From Neonectria sp. B-13 (Eukaryota; Ascomycota; Sordariomycetes; Hypocreales; Nectriaceae), in the NCBI GenBank assembly GCA_002682825.1, contig NOKP01000007.1, positions 1,116,001-1,180,000 of the forward strand: 64,000 bases of DNA, in the 5' to 3' direction. Made by a program: the position numbers and the translations under genes. The stretch's first letter is position 1, and the number at the start of each line of letters is the position of its first letter. The notes below the pieces were generated by a model. The model did not search any database. It was given only the letters and a program-made list of their open reading frames with translations, and was not told the origin of the DNA. This document shows positions 53,413 through 64,000 of the stretch, in pieces.

Positions 53413-55419
53413 ATGTCAAAGTCCTCAGCCCAGGAGAAAGAGATGAGCCCTGGCGTTCAGATCCCACCGGATCATGATCAGATGGCCATCGACAAGGCGA
53501 AACGTGGCCAAGATGCTAGCGAGATGGAAGACCAGAGCGAGCCTCAGCCTCAGGTTCACGCAAAAACGTTTCTGGCTTTGTTCGCGATATGCCTCATTTA
53601 CTTTTCTCAGACCTTTGCACTAGTTGGCACAGGGGCAGTAAGTTACACCACCCGTACTGCAAAAATATGCCCCGGGGCAGAGAGGCAATCATCTGGAGAA
53701 AGCCCTGACATGATGATAGCAAGGTCAAACGATTGCAGCATACCTGGGCCACCCAGGAGACGCCATCTGGCTGACAGCAAGCCTCACAATCCCAAGTGTT
53801 GTGCTAGGACCCGTCGTCGCCCAGACAGCAGACTACTGGGGCCGGAAATGGTTTCTCGTCATATCCAGCATATTCGGCGCTGTTGGTTGTGCCATCGCTT
53901 CTCGAGCCGACAGCTTTGCCATGTTCATTGCGGGAATGACCCTTACCGGTCTCGAGTTCGGCGCTCTGCCGCTCCTCCATACAGTACCATCTGAGATCCT
54001 CCCGCGGCGTTGGCGTGCGCCAGCTCAGGCGGCCGTCATGATTGCCAATTCATTTGGTCTCATCGTTGGGCTGATTCTCGGAGGCGTGTTCGAACGGAAT
54101 GGCCACTTAGACGGGTTCCGCAACTACTACTACATCGCGACAGGTTTGTTTGCGCTTGGAGCATTCATCTGCGTCGTTGCATATAAGCCACCTCCAACCT
54201 TACTTCAAGCCTCTCTCAATGTCCGCGAGAAACTATCACACCTTGACTGGATCGGTTATGGACTTCTGGCATCAAGTTTGGTCTTGTTCTGCATGGGCCT
54301 TGCCTGGTCACAGAACCCCTATCAATGGTCAGATCCACATACCTCTGCGCCTTTCACCATCGGAGTGGCACTGGGCATCGCTTTGATTATATATGAGACC
54401 AGGTTTAAGGCTGATGGCATGTTCCATCATGGCTTGTTCTCTGGCAAAGACTGGAACTTTGCGATATCACTGGTTGCCGTCTTCTGCGAGGGCCTTGCCT
54501 TCTTTGCTGCGACAGTCTATTTTCCATTCCAGGTAAGTATGCACTTGTATATACAAATATGGGTGCTTGGACTTACAGACATACAGGTCGGCATATTATA
54601 CGAAGATGATCCCTTGCTGGTGGGCGTTCGGTTCAGCATTGCCTTTATCGCGACTATCCCGGCGTCTATACTGACGGGCCTGTACTGTACCATCACCAAG
54701 AAGGTTCGATGGGTCGCTGTGATCTCGTTCCTAATTTTTGTCGCCTTTTTCGCTTGCATGGCGACTTCGGATGAGCACTCGGATACACATGTCTGGGGCT
54801 ACCCGGTTCTCCTTGGCTCAGCGCTCGGGATGACACTCATCACCCTTATTACAGTAGCACAGCTGTCTACTCCCCCAGAGCTCATCTCGATTGCAAGCGG
54901 CCTTATCATCAGCGTACGGTCTCTTGGAGGGACCGTGGGAATCGCTATCTGTAAGCCAAGAACCGCAGAGATGAAGAGTCGCGATCTAACACGTCCTGTT
55001 CGCAGATAATGCGGTATTTAGAAACGAGGTCAGCAACGTGGGTAAGCGAGTAGCTGATGCTGTCTTGCAAGCGGGTCTTCCTGCCGAGTCCGTCGAGCGA
55101 TTCGTGGAGAACATGCTCAGTCACAACGAGACGGGCGTCGCCCAAGTTCCGGGCGTCACGCCTGTTATCATCGAGTCTGGCGTCGAAGCACTCCTCAAAA
55201 CATACGTCAAAGGGTTCCATAATGTGTGGATAACTTCAGCGGCCTTTGTGGCACTGTCGACTGTCGGTAAGCAAATGACCCTGATTATGGCCTTGTAAGG
55301 GACTTGACTGACTGCTCTTGGAAGCGACGGTGTTCCTCACCGACCCAAGTAGCGAGTTCAATGATGAAATCGATGCTCCAGTTGAGGAGAACGAAGTATT
55401 GTATGGATCTCGAGCGTGA
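53413..55419 (+). CDS. MFS transporter, TRI12/siderophore-efflux-like
   Basis: Drug:H+ antiporter of about 14 membrane helices, similar to fungal trichothecene-efflux (TRI12) and siderophore transporters; plasma membrane. Exons 53413-53637, 53720-54532, 54587-54950, 55006-55266 and 55325-55419, 585 residues. The first 50 residues are hydrophilic. Family signs: AIWLTASLTIPSVVLGPVVAQ, DYWGRKWFLVISSIFGAVG (motif A), and the C-terminal SSEFNDEIDAPVEEN. The exon 2 acceptor at 53719 was chosen because it keeps the frame and follows a CTGAC branch site. Intron 3 (54 nt) is in frame and stop-free. An upstream in-frame ATG at 53350 would add 21 mildly hydrophobic residues; the ATG at 53413 (TCAAGATGTC) is preferred. 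Confidence 0.9.
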
Positions 55420-55740
55420 TAGTACAAAGGGAAGCGTCTATTCCGTAGTAGTGACTAGAGAAGGCTGGTCCAAGGCTGGGATGTGCGTGATGGATGTGGA
55501 CATTAGTGGATGAGGAGCTAGCTAGCTAGCTGTCATAATAGTTGTACGTAACTGTGCCCACCTCCCATGTGAAACATCATCATCTGGGAGATCTCTTGGA
55601 AAGCAAAGCGTTGGAGACATAGAGAAAGAATAGACGCGGCATGAAGAAATGGAGCTATAGAGGCGACGATGAGTATTGAAGCTGAGTCTATTTTTGTTTG
55701 CTATATAGTTCTAAAACTGAGCAGCTGACATCATCAAAAA
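55420..55740. other. 3' flank of MFS gene
   Basis: About 320 bases up to the tRNA. A GCTA-repeat palindrome (AGCTAGCTAGCTAGCT) is at about 55517-55532. No gene seen. Confidence 0.5.
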
Positions 55741-55813
55741 GGTTCGATAGCTCAGTGGTACGAGCGAGGGATTGCAGATCCCTAGGTCGCGTGTTCGATC
55801 CACGCTCGAACCT
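55741..55813 (+). tRNA. tRNA-Cys (anticodon GCA)
   Basis: Full cloverleaf without intron: acceptor stem GGTTCGA pairing with TCGAACC (55806-55812), D arm GCTC/GAGC, anticodon stem AGGGA/TCCCT with loop TTGCAGA (anticodon GCA at 55774-55776), variable AGGTC and T arm GCGTG/CACGC around TTCGATC. The discriminator base at 55813 is T, the known identity element for cysteine tRNA. Internal promoter boxes TAGCTCAGTGG (A) and GTTCGATCC (B) are intact. Confidence 0.97.
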
Positions 55814-55823
55814 AATCAGTCAA

Positions 55824-55829
55824 TTTTTT
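55824..55829 (+). terminator. RNA polymerase III terminator of tRNA-Cys
   Basis: Six T in a row, 11 bases after the tRNA end. Confidence 0.85.
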
Positions 55830-56296
55830 GCCCTACGGATCTGATTGAGACAACCTGAGCCTTGTTTGCCTCACTTTGAAGTCAGTAGTCACATGCATGT
55901 GGCGAGACTGGATAGTCGTTATTCTTTTTTGTCTTGGTTCCCTTGATGCTTGCGTCTTGTTGATTCCAGGTTTGACCTGTGTAAACTTGTGGACGAACTG
56001 CGGGCTACTTGAATAGGCAATGGACCATCATCTTATGCATATGCTCAAGGCGGGCGGCAGAGACTTCAATGTCGGTACTTCGTACATCGTCATCCCGCGG
56101 CGTATGCCAAACATGAATGGACGGTATGCCATGTAACCCTTCTACCTAATCTTGCCCTCCTACCTAAATATGCAGTCAGCAGGACTGTATATAAGTCCGC
56201 GAGCCTTGCCCATGGGACCAGGCTGTACCGGACCTCTGCCACTTTCTTGCTACCCCGCGTTCTTCGTCTAACTCTTTCGCATGCCGTTCGGAAAGG
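55830..56296. other. Promoter region of CorA-like gene
   Basis: About 470 bases. TACCTAA-type repeats occur near 56140-56170 and a TATATAAG at about 56187. No gene seen. Confidence 0.5.
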
Positions 56297-58527
56297 ATGA
56301 CTCGGGTCTCCATTCTGTATTTGAAACAGCCAGACCCGTCCGACAAGCGCAACTGCCTCCGGCTTGAGCTTAGAGACTTCCAGGACAACCCTCGGCTGTA
56401 CAATGATGATAAAGCTTTGTTCGACAAGCCAAAATATGTTGGACCCGCCATTTTGTAGGTCAATGGTGGTTTGCTGACCTGTGCATGTGCTCACGGACAA
56501 TGACTAGAGTAATTGAAGACCACGACGAACCCAATGGAGCCGATGGCATGCGCAAAGCCATCGGGAGCTTGCTGCCAAAGGATCATCGGTTTGCCTTTCC
56601 CGATCAGATGGTTGACGCACTTCTCAGAACGGACGATTGCAAAGTCCCAGAGTACACCAGCCATGACCCTTACTCAGGCGACATGTGGTCCATCATCAAG
56701 TATCGCGGTCGCCACGGCCCTCTCCACAAGACTCAGTCGTGGCTCAGCCAGGAAGAAGTGGCCGACTTCACTAAGCTCCAAAAGCGTAAGACAATGTCCA
56801 CACGAAACCGACAACTCCAGCTCTGCCCCCATTTTGACTGACCTAGTCCCAAGGACAAGGCCGCCTCTTCCGATCGAACACCAGGGTGGCGACCTGGATT
56901 TGCAACGATACGCGCGTCCTTCGACCAGATTCTAGAGTGCACCTGAGTGGCTTCATAGTCCTGATGTTTGAGAAGAGCGCGAGAATCAGGGGTATGGAGA
57001 GTTTCGCCTCGATTCTGCAAACGCTTTTTGCCACGTATGGGACTTGCGGTATCGCCGATGCTATCGAAGAACACCCGCTTCTGATATACATTTATCTGCA
57101 TTTTTCCTTCAACGACTTCAACCTTATTCTGAAGTCTTACGAACAGTTGTTCAAAATCGCCGTGAGTAGTTGCGCTTAAGAGACGATGACCTACTGACAT
57201 CGAAAGATATCGATGAATGGCCGCACAACTTGGGGCGTCTCTGACAGATCCTTCCTCCTAAACAGCGCCCTGATACAGATCTCTTTTAGCCTGCCTGATA
57301 TACTACAGCACAGAGCTGTTCTGAAGAGACTCAAAGAGTACAATGATAGGAAGGTTCCCATGAGATCTAGGGCCTTTGAGGATTTCGAGGATACCAAAAG
57401 GCAAACCGAAGAATGCCTTGAGTCAATGGAGGATGACGTGGCCGATTTTGAACGGCAGGTGGACATGTTTCTTGAACGATTCAAGGCTTCCCTGGAACTG
57501 GTAGGCATCTTTTTGTTCTCCAAACGAACGTATGAGCTCAACTATCCACAGGAGTTCAATGTGTCCGATGAGAGAATGAGCTGGGTAATGATGTGGTTTA
57601 CCTTTGTTGCCATCCTGTTCACTCCGATGTCATTTGTAGCCGTATGTTCATTCCTACTGATCAACCGAATTGCGTGGTCAACTCTCGGCACAGCGCCTGG
57701 TAACAAAATAACAGGCAGTCTTTGGTATAACGACCCTCGAAGCGGACCCAAAGTGGTTTGCGGCGGCAGTGACTCCGGTCTTTCTCGCCTCGGTTTTCCT
57801 TTGCATATACATCTTCAGGAAGAGTCAACGGCTGGACGAAGGGCTTCGACCAAAGAAATTACAGGAATTGCTCCATATCATGCCATACTCAGAGCTGACC
57901 AGGCTCAAACGAAGGAAGAAAGGAAACCGCCAGGGAAGATCAGCCGAACATCCGGCATGGAGGTCTACGACACGTCGTCAGCATCCCCGCCACTCTCATC
58001 ACTACCGCCGAGAACCAGAGTCTGGATGGTCGGATGATTCAGAAAGCAGGAGCAGCAGCTCCGGTGAATCGAGGGCACCGAGCCCTCCGCGACCCGAAGC
58101 CCGTCCACCTAAGTATTACGAGAATGCGCCAGCGCCGGCGCCGGCTATCATCGTTGTGGATGGGCCCTCGTACTCACATGGACAACCGCCAGCACCCGGA
58201 CGTCCGCCACGTCCACCCGAGTATCCCGCTAACGCCTCGCATCCCCCGCCGAGGATTTACACGCCGCGACATCGGACGCAGGAACACGCGGCGGGGCGGC
58301 GGCCAGGAACAGGGCAAGAGAGAGATCCTCGGCCGTCGAGGTCTGAAGCGCATCTGTCTAGACGCAGCAGGGAACGCAGTAGAAAACCCAGCGTTGGCAA
58401 AGGCAGACAAGAGAGCAGCACTATGTATGACAACGTGCGGATGCCGGACTTTAGCTATCGAGAAACGTCGCGGCCGTCGGCCCGCAAACCGCGTGTATCG
58501 GACGAAGAAGATGAGGAAGAGAGGTAG
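56297..58527 (+). CDS. CorA-like membrane protein with long disordered tail
   Basis: Six exons: 56297-56454, 56508-56785, 56854-57161, 57207-57500, 57552-57641 and 57715-58527, giving 646 residues. The large N-terminal cytosolic part leads into a long helix (YNDRKVPMRSRAFEDFEDTK, then ESMEDDVADFERQVDMFLERF) and two membrane helices: WVMMWFTFVAILFTPMSFVA and, after AVFGITTLEADPKW, AVTPVFLASVFLCIYIF. This is the layout of fungal CorA-like proteins, but the GMN signature that forms the Mg channel mouth is replaced by FGIT. The last 230 residues are Ser/Pro/Arg-rich and end in an acidic run. Intron 4 (51 nt, 57501-57551) is in frame and stop-free, so its removal is less certain than the others. 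No assigned substrate. Confidence 0.75.
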
Positions 58528-59272
58528 GCGGATTTAACGGGGTGAATTATCTTGAATTCCATTGATGCAGTGAATATGCGACGGAATGAGTTGCATCTCA
58601 TTTCCTGATTCTAAGTATGGAGAGAATGATTGGGTGGAGGAACAAGCTTTAAAATTTTGCATTAATTGACGACCGATTAGTGTTTGAGACACGCTTAACG
58701 ATGATACTGCATATTTTTTACTTATTGAGATCAACTGTTTTATCGTGTATTGTCTGTGTTTCGACACGAATTAGCCTGGCTAAGAGCGACCGCCGACCGC
58801 AAGCAATTCCATTGTTCGAGCATCCATGCCATTGAGGAGTGAATGGCGGTATAATGACACCGCCAAGCAATTACAAACAGAAGCTTAATCCTCACAAAGC
58901 ATGGTAAGCAATCTTATCGGGCCAATAGACTGCCGAGCAAGACATGCAGGGTGATGAGCACGACGCCTTGGCATCTTAAGGCTGACTTTTGGAATGAAGC
59001 TGCTTCTCACTCAACACACACTGTAGGCCAAGGCCATCTAGCGCGCGACCATCAATTGGGCAAGACAGCGAGGGGTATTCATTGGCCATATAAAGTTTGG
59101 AGCTAGCAAGGGGAGCTGTCGATTGGGATAAAGCGATTTATGCTCCGAGTTGCATATTTACTGGAGGACGAGCTCGTCGTCAGCCGCCCGAATTCCCATC
59201 TGTCTCACATCAAACATCAATTGCTGCGCAGAACCAACTGCGAGCTGAGCCATCTGCATCCATATCAACAGC
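58528..59272. other. Intergenic region before RTG2-like gene
   Basis: About 745 bases. CATATAAAG at 59087-59095 is a probable TATA element some 180 bases before the RTG2-like start. No gene seen. Confidence 0.5.
59087..59095 (+). promoter_or_regulatory. Probable TATA element of the RTG2-like gene
   Basis: CATATAAAG, 178 bases upstream of the ATG at 59273. Confidence 0.4.
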
Positions 59273-61243
59273 ATGGTCTTTTCTGACTTCGAAGAGATAG
59301 ACGCCATCTCCTCGTCCGATGAACTCGAACAGGACTGCGGTCAGCAGGAGTCGCCAGAGCCTCTGATCGAGAGCTTGACGTTCCCGCACTCGATGGACGC
59401 CTTTCGCGATCCGCTGCGCGGTGGACATCCGCCCTGGAGGGGCCATGATGGTAAACTCGTTGGAGTTGTGGACATGGGAAGGTAAGGGAAAGCGGTGGAG
59501 TTGCCATACATCTTAGCTGACCAGACCCCTAGCAACGGCATTCGACTCTCCATATCCGACCTGTCGCCTCCTATGGCCCGTATTCTCCCTACTGTCTTGG
59601 TGTACCGGTCGTCCATCTCGTTGTACGACTCCCAGTTTGATCCCGAAACGGGTGAGCAGGTGCCAATCCCGGATGATGTCATCGAGTCAGTCTGCTCTGT
59701 GCTCATCCGTTTCATATCTGTTTGCGACGACTTTGGAGCTACCAAGGACCAAATCCATGTCATTGCAACAGAAGCCACCCGCGCTGCCATGAATTCGGCA
59801 CAATTTCTGAAGACGGTCCATGAAAAAACCGGCCTGACTGTCGAGCTGTTACCGAAAGAGGAAGAAGGGCAGGTTGGAGCTTTGGGCATCGCAAGCGGCT
59901 TCTCAAGTATGGAGGGTCTCGTCATGGACCTCGGAGGAGGCAGCACCCAAATTACCTGGATGCTCAGCCAAGGAGCCGATATCCGAATCAGCCCGCGCGG
60001 AAGCTTCAGCTTTCCGTACGGCGCAGCAGCCCTGACCAAGAAGCTGGCTGACCTGCATAAAGGCAAGAGCAAACATGATGGAGAAGCAGCTGTGAACCAG
60101 TTCCGCACTGAAATGATTGCAAACTTCAGAGATGCTTACAACAACTTACAAGTTCCCGAAGAACTCATCGAAGTAGCTGAAAGAGAAGGCGGATTCCGCA
60201 TTTACCTTTCTGGAGGAGGCTTTCGAGGCTGGGGCTATTTGCTGTTGTACCTCAACCAGTCGCAAGGGAAACACTATCCCATCTCCGTAATCAATGGGTA
60301 CACAGCTGGGAGGGAGCAGTTCCAGGATACCGAGGCCCTCAAGGCTGTGGCTCGTGCCGCTAAGAACGTCTTCCGCGTCTCAGACCGTCGACGCTCTCAG
60401 GTTCCTGCGGTGGCATTCCTCGTCAACGTCCTCGCTGAAGCCATTCCTCATGGGATCAAAGAAGCCCACTTCTGTCAAGGTGGTGTGCGCGAAGGATTCC
60501 TCTTCAGGCAGCTTTCTCCTAAGGTTCGAATGGAAGCCCCCTTAGAGGTGGCCACCAGTTACTTTGCACCCGGTTCTCGCCATGCGATCCAGCAATTGCT
60601 CAAGAACGCGATCCCGAAGCCGTCGAGGAACGAAACAAAAAAGTTCCCCGAAGAGTTTGGCGAGCATGTCGTTGACTCATTCTCGAATTCGATGTACTCG
60701 CACATGTTTATGTCAAAGGAGACCGCTTCTGCGACAGCGCTCTACTCAACAAGCGTGGGAATCATGTCCACAGTTCATGGGGTATCACACCAGGACCGAG
60801 CTAGGCTTGCGTTGATGCTGGAGTCGAGATACGGTGGCGAGTTACCGCCCCGAGAGATGGAGTTCCGAGATTCATTGCGCAGCATCATCACGCCTGAGGA
60901 AGTTTGGTGGGCATCCTATCTTGGCAAAGTCGGATGCTTGATTACTACATTGTATCCAGCTGGGAGGATTGGACAGAACAAGCCCCGTGTGGTATTTTCA
61001 GCCCAATGGTCTTGGACCCTGGGGAAAACGAAAGATAAGGAAGGTTTGATCCTCACTCTTTCGGTCCAGAAGACCAAGGATGACCCAGCGAGAACCAGGG
61101 AGACTCTCGAGGAATTTGGAAAAGCGGTGGAGAAGGTCGGCAAGGAGAAGGCTTGGATTGGAGAGATGGATCCATGGGGAATGAAGGTCAAGGTCAAAAT
61201 TGTCGAAGAGGGGATTTTGGGCGGACCAGGCGTGGATAGGTAA
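59273..61243 (+). CDS. rtg2: Ppx/GppA-family protein, retrograde regulation protein 2 (Rtg2)
   Basis: Member of the exopolyphosphatase/guanosine pentaphosphatase family with actin-like ATPase fold; in yeast Rtg2 senses mitochondrial dysfunction and activates the retrograde pathway. Exons 59273-59481 and 59533-61243, 639 residues. The splice junction restores VVDMGSNGIRLSISD (phosphate 1 loop); later come ATEATRAAMNS, the phosphate 2 loop VMDLGGGSTQITW, GSFSFPYGAAAL and YLSGGGFRGWGYL. The C-terminal half is the larger Rtg2-type domain. The 51-nt intron has GCTGACC as branch site. The first 50 residues are acidic and disordered. Whether it works in signalling or as a hydrolase here is not visible from sequence. 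Confidence 0.9.
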
Positions 61244-61546
61244 CATGTGTACTAGCTGGTTTCAGGGGGAGAATACGTTTGGGCAGCCCAGGAAAATTGT
61301 CAGTAATATAAGAATTCTTGCCTTTGTTCCTTTCTTGGGGGATCATTTTGAGTACACGTAAGACACAATCAGCGTTGCCGAGTATCAGTTTGGGCTCTGA
61401 GCTAAATGACTGCTTTTCTTTTGTCTTCGATAATCTCTGAGATATAGACGCAGATGAACGGAACATCCAGTCTCGAAAGTGAACACACGCTCAGTCATAA
61501 ATACTTTTCATATACTCCAGTGGCCGGCTGTGGTATCGACTCGACC
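61244..61546. other. Convergent intergenic region
   Basis: 303 bases between the 3' ends of the RTG2-like and hydrolase genes. Nothing recognised. Confidence 0.5.
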
Positions 61547-62677
61547 CTACTCTATCATCCAGCGCATACCGTCGACGAGATGCTCTAGCCACTGCCTAGA
61601 CGCGGGCAGATCAGGGCAAGTCGTCCAGAAGCCATGTGGAAGCCCCTGATAGATATGGGCTTTGGTTGCCAGTCCAGCCTCTTGAAGAAGTTGATCCAGC
61701 AGGATGGCCTCGTCGCGTCGAGGGTCCCAGCCGCAGATTGCGAAGTATGCTTTCTGCGCGATGCTCGCATGCGAGTCAAAGAGGAGAGGGGAGAGGCGCT
61801 TGTCGGTAGGAGGAGCGCCGTATTTGCCTGTCAAGAGATTTTGTCAGTGTTTGCTCAAGGATTTGGCGGATGGGTATGCCCACCTGCGAAGTAATCGATG
61901 GACTTTCTAGTGAGACCCGGCGCGTCGTTGATTTCGTCCACGCTCAGGATCCTGTCTAAGTATTTTTCTGGTCTGGCATCAGGGTGGCAAAAGCTCCCGG
62001 CCAAGAAGACCATGCCCGTGATTTGGGGGGAGAGACCTTCGTCTCGAGCAAGATGGGCAAGTCCTGCAGTGAAGTTTGCGCCGGCCGAGGTGCCACCTAG
62101 GATGAACCCCTTGGAGAGGCCTGTGTTGAGCTTATTCTGGCCTTCCGATGAAGCAGCCTGGGCACAGAAGTTAGGTAACTGATGAAAATATAAATACTGA
62201 GCGACGACGTGGACTGACCCATCGGAGAACATCAAAACAGTCTCCGAAGCCGACGGGGAACTTGTTTTCGGGTGCGAGTCGGTACTCGACGTTGATGACA
62301 ACAATCCCCATTTCAAGAGCAATAGCCCGACATGTTGAATCATCTGTCTCTAGGCCGCCAGTAACAAAGCCCCCACCGTGCATGTAAATGAAGAGGGGGA
62401 GTGCCTCGTTGCCACTCGCGGTCCGACGGTAGCTTCGGAGAGTGATGGGGGCGCTGTCGCGCACAGGCACGTTGAACTCTTCAATATCCAGGCCTTCTTG
62501 CGGCACAATGGGATCGTGCGCTCTCGTCATTCCACGGCTGACAACAATTCCCGGTGGCAGATTGTTTGGGAACTGATGTCACTGTCAATAATCTTGACAC
62601 AAGCTGGAGGAGGGTTTCCGCCGACTCACGTCCACCCACTCGGGGTCCGGGGTTGCGTAGTGTCGATATTCTGCCAT
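61547..62677 (-). CDS. Alpha/beta hydrolase, hormone-sensitive-lipase (HSL/GDXG) family
   Basis: Carboxylesterase or lipase-like enzyme. Exons 62677-62630, 62572-62219, 62157-61884 and 61827-61547, 318 residues. The oxyanion motif is YMHGGGFVTGG and is followed by VEYRLAPENKFPV. The nucleophile Ser is in LGGTSAGANF, the acid in WDPRRDEA and the His in GLPHGFW. No signal peptide, so probably cytosolic. Exon 2 ends at a GTCAGT donor, and intron 2 has CTAAC just before its acceptor. Similar enzymes act in detoxification or in tailoring of small metabolites; the substrate cannot be inferred. Confidence 0.9.
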
Positions 62678-63316
62678 GGTGTTTTGTTGAAGCGGTGATG
62701 AACGGGAGGACGTCTGCTGTACAGCGACGATCATGAGCATATATCCTTTTGTAGCGGTTTGGTCGGGGCCAGATCGGAACTCACCATGTTCAATGCTGAC
62801 TGCCAAGGAGCGCCGTGACAAATACGAAACCCCAGTCCGAGTTAACCGCTCATCCAACTTCCCAACCTGGCTCGTTGGTGGATGATCCGTCCCACGTCGC
62901 ACCTTGACGATCCGTTCTAGGGCTAGCCTTACGGATAGATTATCTTATCAGATGGGTCCTTGAGGTATTCTGGGTGGATATTAACGAACTAGACGAGACC
63001 TATGGGGGATAGTCGATGATCCTTCCCACGCGGCAATACGAAGCTAAACGAGAGGTGCATTTGTGGTCCTCGTGACGTCAAAATTCAAGAGCATTGCTAT
63101 TGCCGCAGCCTGCTTTAGCCATTATTACAACTAGTACAGTGCCCTATGTGCAATTCTATCATCACATTGAGTGTAGTTAACAACGAGCAGTAAGATACAT
63201 TAGTTTAGCTTCCCTCCTTACACACTAGAAAAACCATACTCCACTAAGCCAGCGTCTAAGTACAGATAGAAAGAAAAGCGACCTCTGCCAGCGTCCTCAG
63301 TATCCCGAATCCTTAT
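62678..63316. other. Promoter region of the hydrolase gene
   Basis: About 640 bases between the hydrolase start and the 3' end of the methyltransferase gene. Short frames only, nothing recognised. Confidence 0.5.
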
Positions 63317-64000
63317 TCATGTCTCGTTCTTTGCCTTCATGAAAGAAGCCCGTTCCAAAGCCGTCGCCTGAGTGCTCCAGATGGTTCTTCCCATAACTAA
63401 CATTCTCTCACCAAATTCATCTAGCAAATTCTTGGCATCCTCGCTATCTGCTTGGAACGCCTTGGCACACTCGTCGCTTGTGCCCAGACTGGCGATCTTC
63501 CATTCTTGTTTCCAGTCGGCGATGGCCCTCGAAGCCAACTCGCTGTCGGCTTGAACATTCTTGGCAACTGCATAGAATGATGATCTCATCCCGTGGTGCT
63601 GGCGATGCTTGAAGACCTTGACATCAGAAAATTTGCAGAGTGTGTTGAGAAACTTCAAAGAACCCCATGCCTCTAGCTTGTGGAGGAGGATCACCATGGT
63701 GCCTCCATGCCTCAAATGCTCAAGACTGAGTGCGAGCTGAGTCGTTGTTAGGCGGCGGGCTTCATTTGGCTCGCGCCACTCCAGGCGCTCATGGGTTCTG
63801 AGGACTTGACCATCACATAGTGCCAGATCAAACTTCTCTCCCTCTGAAAACCTCTGTTCTAGGAGAAAGGAGCTTGCGTCTGGATGATTGGCAGGGATGT
63901 CGTCTTTCGTGAGGCCCATGTCTCCTGCAAGCATTGTTACGTCGAGAAACTCAACCTGGAGGTTCGCATGCTCAAGGAGGACCTCGTGGCCACCTTGCTC
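63317..64000 (-). CDS. FtsJ-like RNA methyltransferase domain protein, 5' part beyond window
   Basis: The frame is open to the right edge, giving at least 227 residues of the C-terminal part; the true start lies outside. Visible: VEFLDVTMLAGDMG, FDLALCDGQVLRTH, LSLEHLRHGGTMVILLHKLEAW and VKVFKHRQHHGMRSSFYAVA. This is the arrangement of FtsJ/RrmJ-type 2'-O-methyltransferases (motif IV Asp in LCDG, motif VI Lys in LLHK), as found in fungal members of unknown RNA target. The last 70 residues are helical with no known motif. The SAM-binding loop would be just outside the window, so activity cannot be judged. Confidence 0.7.
   Translation of the reverse strand, partial: EQGGHEVLLEHANLQVEFLDVTMLAGDMGLTKDDIPANHPDASSFLLEQRFSEGEKFDLALCDGQVLRTHERLEWREPNEARRLTTTQLALSLEHLRHGGTMVILLHKLEAWGSLKFLNTLCKFSDVKVFKHRQHHGMRSSFYAVAKNVQADSELASRAIADWKQEWKIASLGTSDECAKAFQADSEDAKNLLDEFGERMLVMGRTIWSTQATALERASFMKAKNET

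Noticed and set aside
50061..55419. SDR, homocysteine methyltransferase and MFS pump as a biosynthetic cluster
   Set aside because: No backbone enzyme, P450 or regulator nearby, and the three families are common single genes.
1..64000. CRISPR arrays, integrated viruses or intact transposons
   Set aside because: No regularly spaced repeats, transposase, reverse transcriptase, integrase or terminal repeats were seen.

Overview
The window is nuclear DNA of a filamentous ascomycete (Pezizomycotina, almost certainly Sordariomycetes and probably Hypocreales; the order is inferred from protein style only). Genes lie on both strands and carry short 45-120 nt introns with GTRNGY donors, CTGAC/CTAAC branch sites and YAG acceptors. 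Products include a PRO45/SLMAP-type STRIPAK subunit, a fungal Hst2-type sirtuin, a Spd1-type ribonucleotide reductase inhibitor and a TRI12-like MFS pump. There is no operon structure, CRISPR array, obvious transposon or AT-rich RIP-mutated block. One assembly gap (100 N) is followed by a 28-G run at 42344-42471.

Left part (1-22.3 kb), mostly housekeeping: ATP synthase subunit J, an FSH1-type serine hydrolase, proteasome lid subunit Rpn5, mitochondrial GatA, a Gemin2/SIP1 homologue, a ribonucleotide reductase inhibitor with a PCNA-binding-like motif, ribosomal protein S27 (its start codon alone in exon 1), a phosducin-like protein 2, a leucine-rich-repeat protein, splicing factor Prp38, a small single-pass membrane protein and an uncharacterised acidic protein. 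Many are divergent or convergent pairs.

Middle (22.3-42.7 kb): a 7.4-kb stretch of simple-sequence-rich DNA without a credible gene lies upstream of the acidic protein. It is followed by Cox16, an HD-domain cyanamide-hydratase-like protein, a non-canonical short-chain dehydrogenase, the PRO45-like FHA protein and the TIM23-associated protein Mgr2/ROMO1. Mitochondrial proteins recur (Atp18, GatA, Cox16, Mgr2 and possibly alternative isoforms of two hydrolases), but nothing links them as a functional unit.

Right part (42.7-64 kb), more accessory: a multicopper oxidase without a signal peptide, a sirtuin, NC2-beta, a cryptic small spliced gene, an Irc24-like SDR, a homocysteine S-methyltransferase, an MFS efflux pump, tRNA-Cys(GCA), a CorA-like membrane protein without a GMN motif, an RTG2-type Ppx/GppA protein, an HSL-family alpha/beta hydrolase and an FtsJ-like methyltransferase cut by the window edge. 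No polyketide synthase, NRPS, terpene cyclase or P450 is present, so I do not call a biosynthetic cluster.

The most noteworthy points are the apparently intracellular, N-myristoylation-competent multicopper oxidase beside a sirtuin with a similar N-terminus, the reductase inhibitor, the 7.4-kb non-coding stretch, and a run of perfect 9-13 bp head-to-tail microduplications in intergenic DNA. Exon borders were derived by hand from splice consensus and reading-frame continuity and have no transcript support.
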